Assembly (NCBI GenBank): GCA_029240955.1
Contig: JARDZH010000115.1
Location: 1-6,495 of the forward strand
Origin: Pseudomonas sp.
Lineage (GTDB): Bacteria; Pseudomonadota; Gammaproteobacteria; Pseudomonadales; Pseudomonadaceae
Length of the DNA stretch: 6,495 bases
Reading direction: 5' to 3'
In this document: one piece after another, positions 4,884-6,495 of the stretch
Layout of the letters: each line of letters begins with the position of its first letter
Numbering within the stretch: the first letter of the stretch is position 1
Notes under the pieces: model-generated
What the model saw: the letters and a program-made list of their open reading frames with translations, nothing else
The model's database searches: none
What the model was told of the DNA's origin: nothing
Position numbers and translations under genes: made by a program

Positions 4884-6495
4884 GGCTGCACCTCCGAAAG
4901 CGCGGCGTTGCTGGTCGGCCCCGGCACCGGCCGTGTGGCCAGCACCGACTGCACGTACTGTTTCGGCTCGTGGAGTGCCGCAGCCGTGTCGCGGGTGTAG
5001 CGCAACAGCGGCTCGGCGAGCACCGTCAGCGAGATGCACAGGCCGAGCAGGATGACGATCGGCACGTACTCAAGCCGGCGCAGCACCGGCGATGGCCGCT
5101 CGTGGGGCGTCCAGAAACGCTGAACGCCGAGCCTTGCAAAAGCGATCAGCGACGCCAGTCCGGAAAAGATCAGCAGGCCGATGAGCATGCCAGCCGGCAC
5201 GCTAATGGCCTCGTCCTGAGCGACATCCAGCCCCAGCGGGTTCATCAGCGCGCTGAGCAGTGTCAGCTTGCCGATGAAACCGGACAGCGGCGGCATACCG
5301 ATCACCAGCAGCGCGCACGCCACCAGGCTCAGGCCGAGAAACGCCATGGTGATGGGGATGACCTGGCCGACCACGACCTTCTGCTGCTCGTCCAGGTTGG
5401 CACCGGGCGGCGGATGCAGGGATTCCATGGTCCTGGGCAGTTGATCCGCGTCCTCCTCAAGCGGGATTTCGTTGGCCGAGCGCGAACGCTCGATCAATTC
5501 ACCCAGCAGGAACAGCGCACTCAAGGCCAGCGTCGAGCTGACGAGATAGAACAGCGCGCCGGCCGTTACGCTCGGCTGCGCGAAACCGATGGCGGAGAGC
5601 AGAATACCCGCTGACACCAGAATGCTCAGGCTGGCCAAGCGTTCCAGGCGCTGTGCGGCGATGATCGCCACCGCCGCCGTGACGATGGTCGCCATGCCGC
5701 CGTAGATCAGCCAGTCGCCGCCGAAGAAGGCCGAGGCGCCTGCGCTGCCCGAAAACAGCAGGGTCCAGAGCCGCAGCAGGGTGTACACGCCCACTTTGGT
5801 CATGATGGCGAACATGGCGGCGACCGGCGCGCTGGCGGCCGAATACGCCGGCACCAGCCAGAAATTCAGCGGCCACATGCCGGCCTTGGTCAGAAACGCC
5901 GTGGCAAGAATACCCGCGCCCGCGTGCAGCAGGCCCAGATCGGCGTCCGGCACCTGGGGAATCTTGATGGCCAGGTCCGCCAGATTCAGCGTACCCGTCA
6001 CCCCGTAGATCAGCGCCGCGCCGATGAGAAACAGCGAGGACGCCAGAAGGTTGATGGAGATGTAATGCAGGCCGGCCGAGACGCGCGCGCGACCCGAGCC
6101 ATGCAGCATCAGGCCGTAGGACGCCGCCAGCAGCACTTCAAAGAACACGAACAGGTTGAACAGGTCGGCGGTGAGGAACGCGCCGTACAGGCCCATGAGC
6201 TGAATCTGGAACAGCGCATGGAAACTTGCACCCGCGCGGTCCCAGCGGGCGAGGGCGAACATCAGCGCGCAGACGCCAATGATCCCGGTCAGCACCAGCA
6301 TCATGGCCGACAGATGATCGACCACCAGCACAATGCCGAACGGCACTTCCCAGTTACCCGGCAGATAGACGCCGATCGAGCCACTGGTGCCACTCTGCTG
6401 GACCCACATGAACAGCGTGACCGAAATTCCCAGTCCTGCAAGGCTGGACAGCAGATTGAGGCGCCCCTTGAGCGTGCGGTGTTTTTCGCCCAGCA
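4880..6495 (-). CDS. mrpD: Na+(K+)/H+ antiporter subunit D (MrpD/MnhD/PhaD), 5' end off the window
   Basis: The visible part is 537 residues plus the stop. The frame runs off the right edge, and an internal ATG at 6409 is not the start, because the 28 codons before it (LGEKHRTLKGRLNLLSSLAG and so on) fit the MrpD N-terminus. By family length about 20-25 codons are missing. MrpD is a many-helix subunit homologous to complex I NuoL/M/N and carries the proton/cation path. Key charged residues are present, numbered from the first complete visible codon: E119 in LFVFFEVLLAASYGLML, K203 in FLTKAGMWPLNFWL and K233 in AIMTKVGVYTLL, matching the TM5 Glu and TM7 Lys of the family. A polar, Pro- and acid-rich loop of about 45 residues (visible residues about 334-377) separates two helix groups. 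The stop overlaps mrpE. The A(B) and C genes are expected further right. Confidence 0.95.
   Translation of the reverse strand, partial: LGEKHRTLKGRLNLLSSLAGLGISVTLFMWVQQSGTSGSIGVYLPGNWEVPFGIVLVVDHLSAMMLVLTGIIGVCALMFALARWDRAGASFHALFQIQLMGLYGAFLTADLFNLFVFFEVLLAASYGLMLHGSGRARVSAGLHYISINLLASSLFLIGAALIYGVTGTLNLADLAIKIPQVPDADLGLLHAGAGILATAFLTKAGMWPLNFWLVPAYSAASAPVAAMFAIMTKVGVYTLLRLWTLLFSGSAGASAFFGGDWLIYGGMATIVTAAVAIIAAQRLERLASLSILVSAGILLSAIGFAQPSVTAGALFYLVSSTLALSALFLLGELIERSRSANEIPLEEDADQLPRTMESLHPPPGANLDEQQKVVVGQVIPITMAFLGLSLVACALLVIGMPPLSGFIGKLTLLSALMNPLGLDVAQDEAISVPAGMLIGLLIFSGLASLIAFARLGVQRFWTPHERPSPVLRRLEYVPIVILLGLCISLTVLAEPLLRYTRDTAAALHEPKQYVQSVLATRPVPGPTSNAALSEVQP

Noticed and set aside
4859..5614. 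A 251-residue plus-strand ORF opposite mrpE and mrpD.
   Set aside because: It is a Gln/Arg/His-rich shadow of hydrophobic membrane-protein codons read on the other strand.

Overview
The window looks like chromosomal DNA of a Pseudomonas, probably of the fluorescens/syringae type. The evidence is high GC with strong C/G third-position bias, three copies of the typical Pseudomonas REP palindrome (core GAGCGGCTTTAGCCGCG), a DUF2789 protein of a kind familiar from Pseudomonas, and a Pha/Mrp cation/proton antiporter operon. The species call is an inference from these features; no rRNA or other marker is present.

Layout. Positions 1-231 are mostly non-coding leader. Positions 232-636 (+) encode a 134-residue DksA/TraR-family RNA-polymerase-binding protein whose zinc finger is half degenerate. 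It is followed by a strong intrinsic terminator (665-697). Positions 700-1109 carry no convincing gene: an inverted REP pair (743-832), a third REP (849-871), then an AT-richer stretch leading into the next gene. Positions 1110-2594 (+; an in-frame TTG extends the frame to 1014) encode a DUF2235 alpha/beta hydrolase related to Tle1-type type VI secretion phospholipases, with no secretion or immunity gene beside it. Positions 2600-2830 (-) encode a small DUF2789 protein, tail to tail with the lipase at 5 bp. Positions 2831-3259 are a gap of about 430 bp with several hairpins and at most a doubtful 43-codon ORF. Positions 3260-3727 (+) encode an uncharacterised 155-residue protein with a probable TTG start. 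From 3746 to the right edge, on the minus strand, lie mrpG, mrpF, mrpE and a 5'-truncated mrpD.

How the genes work together. Only the Mrp genes form a clear unit. D, E, F and G are read right to left, and each junction is a 4-base ATGA stop/start overlap, so translation is probably coupled. The subunits assemble into one inner-membrane Na+(K+)/H+ antiporter; the A(B) and C genes should lie beyond position 6495. The other genes are single transcription units in alternating orientation with no evident functional link to the antiporter.

I did not find a clearly new multi-gene system. The most interesting items are the orphan DUF2235 effector-like gene with its odd 5' end next to REP elements, the DksA paralogue with a C-S-C-A metal site and a terminator-like hairpin just ahead of its start, and the hairpin-rich gap at 2984-3100.
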